The notes under the pieces were generated by a model, which saw only the letters and a list, made by a program, of their open reading frames with translations, ran no database searches and had not been told where the DNA came from. A program made the position numbers and the translations under genes. From an uncultured Collinsella sp. (GTDB taxonomy: Bacteria > Actinomycetota > Coriobacteriia > Coriobacteriales > Coriobacteriaceae), in the NCBI GenBank assembly GCA_958413765.1, contig CATYVH010000001.1, positions 62,001 through 126,000 of the forward strand: 64,000 bases of DNA. The letters are read 5' to 3'. Below, one piece after another: positions 57,250 to 64,000 of the stretch (within the stretch, counting starts at the first letter, position 1; each line of letters starts with the position of its first letter).

Positions 57250-58353
57250 ATGCCGCTCAATTCCAAGCAGCTCTGGCAGGAGCGCAGCCGCCTCGCCGAG
57301 GAGCAGCACAAGGCCGCCGATTCCGGCGACCAGAACAAGGCCCTCATCATCGAGGGCCAGATTCAGCAGCTCGACCTGACCCTCGAGCACGTCATCGAGG
57401 AGGAGGACGCCGCCCGCAACGCGCCCGCCCCCAAGGTCCCCACGCCCAAGGCGTCCTTCGCCGAGCGCATCCTCGGCCCGCGCGACGAGTTCCGAGGCCT
57501 CTACCGTGGCTTCAAGAACGAGGCCACCGTCGTCACCGTCGGCGCGCCCACCGAGATCGAGCTGACCCTCGACCCGAAGCCCGACAGCCTGTTCGGCAGC
57601 TTCGCCGACACGCTGCGCGAGACCCCCGCCACCGGCTCCGTCACCTACAAGCAGCGCTCCACGCAGACGGGCATGCCCGCCACATGGGGCGGCGTGGTCG
57701 ACGGCACCTCCGCAGCCAAGGCCAAGGTCCTGTACTCCTACAAGGACGCCGTGGCCAACAAGGAGACCATCGCCGGATACGTCCCCGTCTCCGAGGACAC
57801 GCTCAAGGACTACGACGAGCTTTCGAGCATCATCCAGCACGACCTCCTGCTCGACCTGAACAGCGTCACCGACGACCACATGTTCGGCGGCAACAACTCC
57901 ACCGGCATCGTCGGCATCAAGAACACCACCGGCATCCTCGAGTTCGAGGAGCACGTCGGCGGCCTGTACTACGAGGCAATCCGCAAGATGCGCACCAAGG
58001 TCATGCTGACCGCCAAGCGCGTCCCGACCCACGTGCTTGTCTCCCCGATCATCAAGCAGGAAATCGACCTGTACAAGACCGAGACCGGCCTGTACCAGTC
58101 CATCACCGGCGACGTGCTCTGGGGCATGAAGGTCGTGGAAGACCCGAACTGCGACGGCCTGCTCGTGTACGACTCCTACGCAGCCGAGCGCCGCTCCATC
58201 CACGGCACCACGGTCGACGTCGACCGCGTCAACGACCAGTTCATCCACAACGAGCTGTGCATCCGTGCCGAGCACACCAAGGCGCTGCAGGTCCGCTACC
58301 CCGACGCCTTCTGCTACGCCTCCAAGACGAACCTCGACACCGCAGCGGCGTAA
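57250..58353 (+). CDS. Major capsid protein (HK97 fold)
   Basis: A 367-residue shell subunit. Residues 1-60 are a coiled-coil scaffold-like delta domain (LWQERSRLAEEQHKAADSGDQNKALIIEGQIQQLDLTL). The HK97 core follows with VPVSEDTLKDYDELSSIIQHDLL and a C-terminal PDAFCYASKTNL. The delta domain should be removed by the preceding protease. Confidence 0.92.
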   Translation: MPLNSKQLWQERSRLAEEQHKAADSGDQNKALIIEGQIQQLDLTLEHVIEEEDAARNAPAPKVPTPKASFAERILGPRDEFRGLYRGFKNEATVVTVGAPTEIELTLDPKPDSLFGSFADTLRETPATGSVTYKQRSTQTGMPATWGGVVDGTSAAKAKVLYSYKDAVANKETIAGYVPVSEDTLKDYDELSSIIQHDLLLDLNSVTDDHMFGGNNSTGIVGIKNTTGILEFEEHVGGLYYEAIRKMRTKVMLTAKRVPTHVLVSPIIKQEIDLYKTETGLYQSITGDVLWGMKVVEDPNCDGLLVYDSYAAERRSIHGTTVDVDRVNDQFIHNELCIRAEHTKALQVRYPDAFCYASKTNLDTAAA

Positions 58354-58362
58354 GGGGGAGCC

Positions 58363-58629
58363 ATGGAGACCTACACCTCACCCAAGCGCGTCGTGCGCGA
58401 CGGCCACCTGATCGCCTTCGAGGGCGAAGTCATGTCCACCGACGAGGCCGTGCGACGCGGCCTCGCCATCGAGGCCGTGAAGGCCCCCGAGCCGCAGGCC
58501 GAGGACCTCACCGTAAAGGAGATCAAGGCGAAGCTCGACGCCGAGGGCATCGAGTACCCCAAGGCGGCCAAGAAGGAAGAGCTTCTGGCGCTCCTCGAGG
58601 CCGACCTCTACGACGACGAGGAGGAGTAG
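58363..58629 (+). CDS. Phage HeH/SAP-like head-completion accessory protein
   Basis: An 88-residue protein with LTVKEIKAKLDAEGIEYPKAAKKEELLALL (about 49-78), the HeH/LEM-SAP helix-extension-helix used for DNA binding, commonly just after phage capsid genes. GGGGGAG precedes the ATG. Confidence 0.7.
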   Translation: METYTSPKRVVRDGHLIAFEGEVMSTDEAVRRGLAIEAVKAPEPQAEDLTVKEIKAKLDAEGIEYPKAAKKEELLALLEADLYDDEEE

Positions 58630-58631
58630 CG

Positions 58632-59369
58632 GTGCTCGTCCAGCCCTACAGCACGCTGCGCGTCGCCTACACGGACGAGCTGACACTTGAGACGGAGGCC
58701 GCGCCCGACCGCGCGGCCCTCCTTTTGGGCAGCGGAACGTCCCTCGAGTACAGGCTCGAGGGCGGAAAGCTGAAGCTCCCGCGCATCGCGGCCCCCGATT
58801 CCGTGCGAATCAACTGGTACAGCGGGGACGATCTGCTGTTCGCCACGTTCCTCGCGGTGGTCACGCGCCACTACTTCAGGCTCGAGCAGCTAAAGGGCAT
58901 GGACGACACCGACGACTTCTCCGACGTGACCGAGGAGGAGTTCTGGGCCGCGCGGCAGGCGGCCACCGAGACGTTCGAGCGCAACGCGAGGCGCAGCTTC
59001 GTGCAGCAGATGGGCGTCACGGAGACCTTCGGCGGCGGCTTCGTCTGGCTCGACCACAACGACGTGGCCGAGGTCCTCACCCCCGGCTGGTCGCTCGTGA
59101 GCGACTGCCAGGCGGTCGGCCCCGAGGGGCGCTCGACCATCCGCTACCGCTACGGCCTCACCGAGGTGCCGGAGCGCGTGAGCGAGGCCGTCCTGCGGCT
59201 CGCGGCCTACTATCTGCGGCCGTCGGCCACGCCCGAGAGGGCCACGGGCGAGGCCACCGACGCGGGCTTCATCCGCTACACGCTCGCCGGTCGCGACGGC
59301 GCGACGGGCCTGCCGGAGGTCGACGCCGCCATAGAGCAGTTCGGCCGGTGCAGGGCGGTGGTCATGTGA
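58632..59369 (+). CDS. Head-tail connector-like protein
   Basis: A 245-residue protein from GTG 58632. Helical middle (DVTEEEFWAARQAATETFERNARRSFVQQMGV) of the kind seen in gp6-type connectors. Its position after the capsid genes fits an adaptor that joins portal and tail. Sequence similarity alone is weak, so the role rests largely on synteny. Confidence 0.6.
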   Translation: MLVQPYSTLRVAYTDELTLETEAAPDRAALLLGSGTSLEYRLEGGKLKLPRIAAPDSVRINWYSGDDLLFATFLAVVTRHYFRLEQLKGMDDTDDFSDVTEEEFWAARQAATETFERNARRSFVQQMGVTETFGGGFVWLDHNDVAEVLTPGWSLVSDCQAVGPEGRSTIRYRYGLTEVPERVSEAVLRLAAYYLRPSATPERATGEATDAGFIRYTLAGRDGATGLPEVDAAIEQFGRCRAVVM

Positions 59370-59866
59370 TCGCCATGCCCTACGCCGAGGCCGCCACGGC
59401 CCTGTTCGAGCGCGCGTCGCTCGTGCTGTCGGAGAGCGCGCTGGCCATGTACGGCGACGGCGGCAAGGTGCCCGAGGTCCACGACCACATCCCGCCGAAG
59501 CGCCCGCCGTTCCTCGCGTGGTGCGACCCGCTGGCCGACATGGACAGCACGACAGGCGGGGCCACGAGCGCCGAGTACGCCAAGCAGTTCACGCTGCACG
59601 TCTACCTGTTCGCAACGCACGCCAAGTTCGACGTCGCGCGCGAGAGCGTGCAGCGCTGGGTCAACTCGCTTTGCTACGGCATCGCCGCCGACGCGACTCT
59701 CGGCGGCGCGGTCGACTGCGCGATTCCGCGCATGAGCGACGCGGGCTACGACTCGACCCCCGACAAGAAGTACGTGGTGGCGGCGCAGGTCGATGTGACC
59801 TGCAAGGTCTTCTCGGCCTGCCCCAGAGAGTTCAAGGAGCTGGTGCGCAATGCTTCGCGCGGCTAA
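59366..59866 (+). CDS. Tail-terminator-like minor protein
   Basis: A 166-residue product from GTG 59366, with GTGA overlap (FERASLVLSESALAMYGDGGKVPEVHDHIPPKRPPF). Order of genes suggests head closure or tail terminator; no clear motif. Inference from synteny. Confidence 0.5.
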   Translation: MIAMPYAEAATALFERASLVLSESALAMYGDGGKVPEVHDHIPPKRPPFLAWCDPLADMDSTTGGATSAEYAKQFTLHVYLFATHAKFDVARESVQRWVNSLCYGIAADATLGGAVDCAIPRMSDAGYDSTPDKKYVVAAQVDVTCKVFSACPREFKELVRNASRG

Positions 59867-60017
59867 GGGTTTCGAGGCCACCTACAACGGCCTCACGTAT
59901 CGAGCGAAGAAGGGCGAGCAGGTCGAGGGCCTGCCCACGTCCCTCCTGACCATCCTGAAGCGGGACGGAATCGTGAAGGAGTCCCGCACGTCCAAGAAGG
60001 AGACGGCAGATGATTAA
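59850..60017 (+). CDS. 55-residue phage protein
   Basis: MLRAAKGFEATYNGLTYRAK and a basic tail. Overlaps the gene before by 17 bases and the tail tube gene by 8 bases. Small proteins of this type occur just before major tail genes; function unknown. Confidence 0.5.
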   Translation: MLRAAKGFEATYNGLTYRAKKGEQVEGLPTSLLTILKRDGIVKESRTSKKETADD

Positions 60018-61026
60018 CACATCCATCGGCCTCCTCGGCGTCGCCCGCCAGGAGTCCAAGACCAAGGCCGCGCCGACGCCGACGTTCCGACACGGCCTCA
60101 CGGGCGGCGGCCTCATCAAGCCCGAGCGCACCGTCGAGCAGAAGAACGTGGCCTGCGGCCTGCGAGCCAACACCACGAACGGGGCCTACGTGTCCGAGGT
60201 CAACATGGCCGTCGACTTCGAGACGCTGGCCTACGCCGACTCGCTGGCGCTCTACATCCTCGCCGCCATGGGCAACCTCGTCACCACGTCGGCCGAGAAG
60301 CCCGGCTACTACAAGCACGTGATCACCCTCGGCTCCGAGATTCCCTTCCTGACCTTCTGGGGCCAGGTCGGAAACACGGCCGCCGCCACGGTGCACAAGG
60401 CCACCGGATGCAAGATCGACACGCTCTCGCTCTCCTTCGAGGGCAACGCGCCGCTCGACATCGGAATCACGGCAGCCGGAATCGACGCCGCCCTGTTCGG
60501 CGGCTGGTCCGGCGAGACGGAGCCCTCGTGCTTCGACGGCTACTTCATCCCGACCAACGGCGTGTTCAAGTTCTCCCCCAACGACCAGACCCCCATCGAG
60601 GTGCTGGTGACCAAGGGCGAGTTCGAGCTGTCCAACAGCCTCACCTCCTACCGAGGCGCGGGGCGCGTCATCGCATCCGAGGTCGCCGAGTCCAAGCTCA
60701 AGACCACGGTGAAGCAGACCATCATCCCCGAGGACTACACCGAGATTCGCAAGGTCCTCACGGGCAGCGAGAACGGCACGACCGTGACCAACAAGGTCGT
60801 CTACGGCTCCGCAGCGTGGGAGTTCACCCACTCGCAAGACCCCAACTGCACCATGAGCGTCGTCTTCAACAACGTCCCGTGGAACTGCGAGACGCCGGAA
60901 ATCGACCCCGAGGGCAGCGCCGCCGAGGTCGAGTTCAGCGCCGACGACATCGGCGTGGCGGCCAAGGACGGCTCCCCCGTGACCATCACCATCGTCAACA
61001 AGGTTCAGACCTACGCAGCAGCCTAG
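60010..61026 (+). CDS. Major tail tube protein
   Basis: A 338-residue protein; the beta-rich core (VSEVNMAVDFETLAYADSLALYILAAMGNLVTT...ITLGSEIPFLTFWGQVG...IDTLSLSFEGNAPLDIGITAAGI) fits phage tail tube subunits of non-contractile tails. A C-terminal extra domain (about 250-338) may decorate the tube surface. AGGAGG-like sequence and the following frameshift chaperone support the assignment. Confidence 0.75.
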   Translation: MINTSIGLLGVARQESKTKAAPTPTFRHGLTGGGLIKPERTVEQKNVACGLRANTTNGAYVSEVNMAVDFETLAYADSLALYILAAMGNLVTTSAEKPGYYKHVITLGSEIPFLTFWGQVGNTAAATVHKATGCKIDTLSLSFEGNAPLDIGITAAGIDAALFGGWSGETEPSCFDGYFIPTNGVFKFSPNDQTPIEVLVTKGEFELSNSLTSYRGAGRVIASEVAESKLKTTVKQTIIPEDYTEIRKVLTGSENGTTVTNKVVYGSAAWEFTHSQDPNCTMSVVFNNVPWNCETPEIDPEGSAAEVEFSADDIGVAAKDGSPVTITIVNKVQTYAAA

Positions 61027-61036
61027 GAGGCACTAA

Positions 61037-61360
61037 ATGCTCAAGTTCCACTTCACCCTCACCGACGGAGATAACGACCCCATCGAGTTCGACGCGGGCC
61101 GCACCTCCAACTGGAAGTCCATCGACGCCATGGCATCCATCCCCGACTCCCCGCACAAGGCCGCCTACAACGACTTCGTCTGGTGCGTGATCGCCGCCGA
61201 GCAGGCGGGCAAGGCCAAGGAGGTCGGCATCGAGGGCATGGAGCTGGCCGAGGCCGCCGAGTACATCGCCGACACCTACGACGCCGTCGTAATCGACGAC
61301 AACACCAAGCTCCTCGCCAAGGAGAAGGACGCCCCTTTAGCATCTGCGCCCGCCAAGTAG
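61037..61360 (+). CDS. Tail assembly chaperone, short form (gpG-like)
   Basis: A 107-residue protein (MLKFHFTLTDGDNDPIEFDA). Sits between the tail tube and tape-measure genes, where siphoviruses encode a chaperone made in two forms. The frame contains a slippery CCCTTTA near its end, so a fraction of ribosomes should make the longer form. Confidence 0.75.
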   Translation: MLKFHFTLTDGDNDPIEFDAGRTSNWKSIDAMASIPDSPHKAAYNDFVWCVIAAEQAGKAKEVGIEGMELAEAAEYIADTYDAVVIDDNTKLLAKEKDAPLASAPAK

Positions 61361-61548
61361 CAAGCGCCGCGAGAATCACCGGGGCCTCCCCATACGACAT
61401 GGCGCGCCTCCTGGACGAGTACCCGTTCGTCTTCGAGGAGTGGCTGGCCCTGTTCGACCGTCGCGGCGAGGGCTTCGCGGCCAAGCGCGAGAGGACGAGG
61501 GGCGAGCGCGTGCAGCGCCTGTTCGACCGCATGGGGAGGAAGAAATGA
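61333..61548 (+). CDS. -1 frameshift extension of tail chaperone (gpGT-like)
   Basis: At 61333-61339 the heptamer C-CCT-TTA is in the right register for -1 slippage. The -1 frame then reads SICARQVASAARITGASPYD and goes to a stop at 61548, with a conserved-looking ARLLDEYPFVFEEWLALFDRRG. No independent start exists for this frame. The fusion would be about 170 residues and ends just before the next gene (overlap 4 bases). Confidence 0.7.
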   Translation, partial: PFSICARQVASAARITGASPYDMARLLDEYPFVFEEWLALFDRRGEGFAAKRERTRGERVQRLFDRMGRKK

Positions 61549-61970
61549 GCAGCCTGAACATCAGGGTCGAGGGCCTCGCGGAGACGCTGAAGGGCCTCCG
61601 CGAAATCGACCGCGAGCTGCCGAAGGAAGTAAAGAGGGGGCTGCGCGAGGACGTGCGGCCCCTTTTTGCAGCCTATCAATCCTACGCGCGAGGCCTCGGC
61701 GGCTCCGGGCAGTACGCCGCCAACGCCTCGATGCGGACCATCTCGGCGGGCGTGAAGATCGCGAACAGCGACCCCGGCGCAGGCCCCATCGAGTTCGCAA
61801 ACCCCGGCGCGTTCTACCTGAACGGCCCCAGGGCGGGCAGGCGCATGGGCGTGCCCCATGCCGGTAAACCGCGTGCGCTCATGCGCGCCGTCGACGAATA
61901 TGAGGACGAGGTGCGCGACCGCGTGGAGTCGCGCATCGAGAAAGTAATCCAGAGGTACCTAAATGGGTAA
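61545..61970 (+). CDS. HK97 gp10-like minor tail protein
   Basis: A 141-residue protein (MSSLNIRVEGLAETLKGLRE) with a pattern like gp10/minor tail proteins: a helix, then a long loop rich in Gly, then a C-terminal helix. Position between chaperone and tape measure is unusual for gp10, so the call is tentative. The tape-measure ATG starts inside it. Confidence 0.5.
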   Translation: MSSLNIRVEGLAETLKGLREIDRELPKEVKRGLREDVRPLFAAYQSYARGLGGSGQYAANASMRTISAGVKIANSDPGAGPIEFANPGAFYLNGPRAGRRMGVPHAGKPRALMRAVDEYEDEVRDRVESRIEKVIQRYLNG

Positions 61971-64000
61971 GGCATCAATCTCCATCGCCGTCACAGGCTC
62001 CTACAACGGCTCCGCGCTGGAGAAGGCCGAGCGCCGCCTCGACAGCCTCTCCAAGAAGGCCGTGGCCGCCGGGGGAAACCTAGAGACTGTCGGCGGCAAG
62101 CTCGTGAGCAGCGGCTCCAAGCTGGCCAAGGCCGGAGGCGAGATATACAACTACGGCGAACGCGTGGAGCAGGCCGGGCAGAAGCTGATGCCCATCTCGG
62201 CCGCCATCGCCGCCGTCGGCGTGGCCACCGGTGCCGCAGCCGTCAAGATCGACACGTCCCTCACTGGCGTGCGCAAGACCGTGGACGGCACCGAGGAGCA
62301 GTACCGCCAGCTCAAGGAATCGGCCATCGAGTTCTCCAAGACCAACGCGGTGAGCGCCGACCAGATTCTCGACATCCAGGCGCTGGGCGCGCAGCTCGGC
62401 TTCTCCATCGACGAGCTGGACGAGTTCTCGCGCGTGGTATCCGGTCTGGACATCGCCACCGACATGAACGCCGAGCAGGCGGCCACCGAGCTGGCGCAGT
62501 TCGCCAACATCGTGAAGATGTCGCACAGCGACGTCAGCCGCTACGGCTCGGCCATCGTCAACCTCGGCAACAACCTCGCGACAACCGAATCAAGCGTCTC
62601 GTCCATGGGGCAGCGCATCGCGGCCGCATCCAACCAAGTCGGCATGAGCACGCCGGACATCCTCGGATGGTCCGGTGCCATGTCCTCCCTCGGCATCGAG
62701 GCCGAGGCCGGTGGCACGGCGTTCTCCAACACCGTCGCATCCATCGACAAGGCCGTGGCCACGGGCGGCGACGCGCTCGACTCGTTCGCGTCCATCGCCG
62801 GTATGAGCGCCGACCAGTTCGCGCAGAGCTGGAGGACGAGCGCCACCGACACCATGCTGGCCCTCCTCGAGGGCACCAACAGCGCCGAGAACATGACCGT
62901 GGCGCTGGAGTCCATGGGCGTGACCGGAATCAGGCAGACCGACGTGCTCAAGCGCCTCGCGGGCAACACGGACCTCGTGAGCCAGGCGCTTCAGGTATCA
63001 AACGACGGCTGGCGCGAGAACACGGCGCTGCAGGACGAGGTCAACAACCGAAACGACTCCATGGCCGCCAAGCTGGAGATCCTGCAGAACAAGGTCATCG
63101 CCGTGGCCGAGGACATCGGCACGCCGCTGGTGAACGCCGCCACCGACGCCGTCGACGCGGCCGAGCCGCTGTTCGAGGCCGTCGAGAACGTGACGCAGGG
63201 CTTCGCCGACATGGACGAGGGCGCGCAGCGCAACGTTATCGCGCTCGCCGCCGTGGCCGCAGCCGCCTCGCCCGTCCTCACGACGAGCGGGCGAATCGTC
63301 AAGACCGTGGGCAACACCGTCACGGCAGTGGGCAAGGCCAGGCAGGAGTGGGGCGTCTACGCCGACGCGCTGACCACCACGAACGCCTCGGCGCTGAAGA
63401 CCTACAGCAGCAACGAGAAGCTGAACAAGGCCCTCGAGAAGAACCCGGCGGCCAAGGCGGCTGGCGGCGTCGAGAAGTACGTCGAGGCCGTGCGCGACGC
63501 CAACGGCGACACGTCAAAGTACCACGCCGCCGTCCGCAAGCTCTCCAACGAGCAGAAGAAGGGCAGCAAGGCCAACGCCGAACTCGTAGAGAGCCTCAAG
63601 AAGGAAGTCGTCGAGAAGCGAAACGCCATGAACCAGTCGAACGGGCTGGTGAACGGATACAAGCAGGAGGCCGCAGCGGCAAAGACGACCGAGGCTGCCA
63701 CCAAGGCGCAAGCCGCAGGCCTCATGACGCTATCGAAGGCGGCAGACGTGGCCAAGCTGGCCCTCGCCGCCGTCGGCCCTGCGCTCGTTATCGCTGGCAT
63801 CACGGCCTTCGTCCAGAGCATGGAGGACGCCAAGAAGCACGCCGACAACCTGAAGGCGTCGACCACCGAGCTTGAGGCCGCCGCAGCGGGTGCCAAGAAC
63901 GAGGTAAAGGAGGAGGCCGGGGCTTTCGACGTCCTCACGGGCTCCACGGGCAGCGCCAAGGCCGACATCGACAAGATGCTCGAGAGCCAGGCGCAGCTCG
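61963..64000 (+). CDS. Tape-measure protein, truncated by window edge
   Basis: ATG at 61963 (ATGGGTAAGGC) opens a frame that stays open to the last base, so at least 679 residues are visible. Coiled-coil start (ALEKAERRLDSLSKKAVAAGG), then the TP901 core block IDTSLTGVRKTVDGTEEQYRQLKESAIEFSKTNAVSADQI (about 86-125), AAASNQVGMSTPDILGWSGAM, and a membrane-like segment (ALVIAGITAFVQSM, about 607-620). Sets tail length. Confidence 0.9.
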   Translation, partial: MGKASISIAVTGSYNGSALEKAERRLDSLSKKAVAAGGNLETVGGKLVSSGSKLAKAGGEIYNYGERVEQAGQKLMPISAAIAAVGVATGAAAVKIDTSLTGVRKTVDGTEEQYRQLKESAIEFSKTNAVSADQILDIQALGAQLGFSIDELDEFSRVVSGLDIATDMNAEQAATELAQFANIVKMSHSDVSRYGSAIVNLGNNLATTESSVSSMGQRIAAASNQVGMSTPDILGWSGAMSSLGIEAEAGGTAFSNTVASIDKAVATGGDALDSFASIAGMSADQFAQSWRTSATDTMLALLEGTNSAENMTVALESMGVTGIRQTDVLKRLAGNTDLVSQALQVSNDGWRENTALQDEVNNRNDSMAAKLEILQNKVIAVAEDIGTPLVNAATDAVDAAEPLFEAVENVTQGFADMDEGAQRNVIALAAVAAAASPVLTTSGRIVKTVGNTVTAVGKARQEWGVYADALTTTNASALKTYSSNEKLNKALEKNPAAKAAGGVEKYVEAVRDANGDTSKYHAAVRKLSNEQKKGSKANAELVESLKKEVVEKRNAMNQSNGLVNGYKQEAAAAKTTEAATKAQAAGLMTLSKAADVAKLALAAVGPALVIAGITAFVQSMEDAKKHADNLKASTTELEAAAAGAKNEVKEEAGAFDVLTGSTGSAKADIDKMLESQAQL

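Overview
The window is about 60% G+C. Its gene set (fused MurT-GatD, YchF, GuaA, asparaginase, three iron-type alcohol/glycerol dehydrogenases, many 4Fe-4S proteins) fits an anaerobic gut actinobacterium of the Coriobacteriia, most likely Collinsella or a close relative. That assignment is inference from gene content and composition.

Layout. (1) 1-4032: 3' part of a ParC/GyrA-type topoisomerase gene, an AAA/DUF4143 ATPase and a flavin reductase. (2) 4231-10918: an accessory locus built on a TetR repressor facing three tandem, overlapping sirtuin-like genes that carry Gln or Glu where sirtuins have the catalytic His, which points to class M (ADP-ribosylating) sirtuins. The locus is duplicated. 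The second copy keeps its TetR gene and both ends, but its middle is replaced by a low-GC pair of radical SAM genes that looks like the known radical SAM mobile pair. The last sirtuin gene and its remnant share a 621-bp stretch that is identical by eye. (3) 10915-12828: a decarboxylase-cupin fusion and a flavin reductase facing a MerR activator. (4) 12869-22861: a genomic island bounded by diverged direct repeats of the guaA 3' end plus its terminator. It holds a DtxR-box-controlled trio of methyltransferases, a truncated N6 DNA methylase, an McrBC-type restriction system with a DUF6508 protein, a HTH protein, and a decayed prophage end with a holin interrupted by a stop codon. (5) 22845-37887: core genes, namely guaA, asparaginase, ychF, a polyferredoxin, two glycerol-dehydrogenase-like genes, an Fe-ADH, two repeat-protein-like genes and a one-piece MurT-GatD. 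(6) 37988 to the right edge: tRNA-Glu(UUC), then a siphovirus-type prophage. It has a large serine recombinase whose coding end lies inside the tRNA gene, a CI/Cro-like switch, a compact leftmost operon (RusA, ERF, SSB, DnaC-like, many small zinc-ribbon proteins), a ParB-DNA methylase fusion, HK97-type packaging, head and tail genes, a -1 frameshift tail chaperone, and a tape-measure gene running off the edge.

How they work together. The TetR/sirtuin block probably forms an inducible NAD-dependent protein-modification module with nearby flavin reductases. The island combines metal-responsive methylation with restriction. The prophage has its own recombination, replication, anti-restriction and DNA-methylation functions. 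The strongest candidates for something undescribed are the three-sirtuin operon and its broken duplicate, and the metal-box methyltransferase trio. Many phage genes are tiny and overlap by 1-4 bases, so I accepted small ORFs there mainly on that translational coupling.
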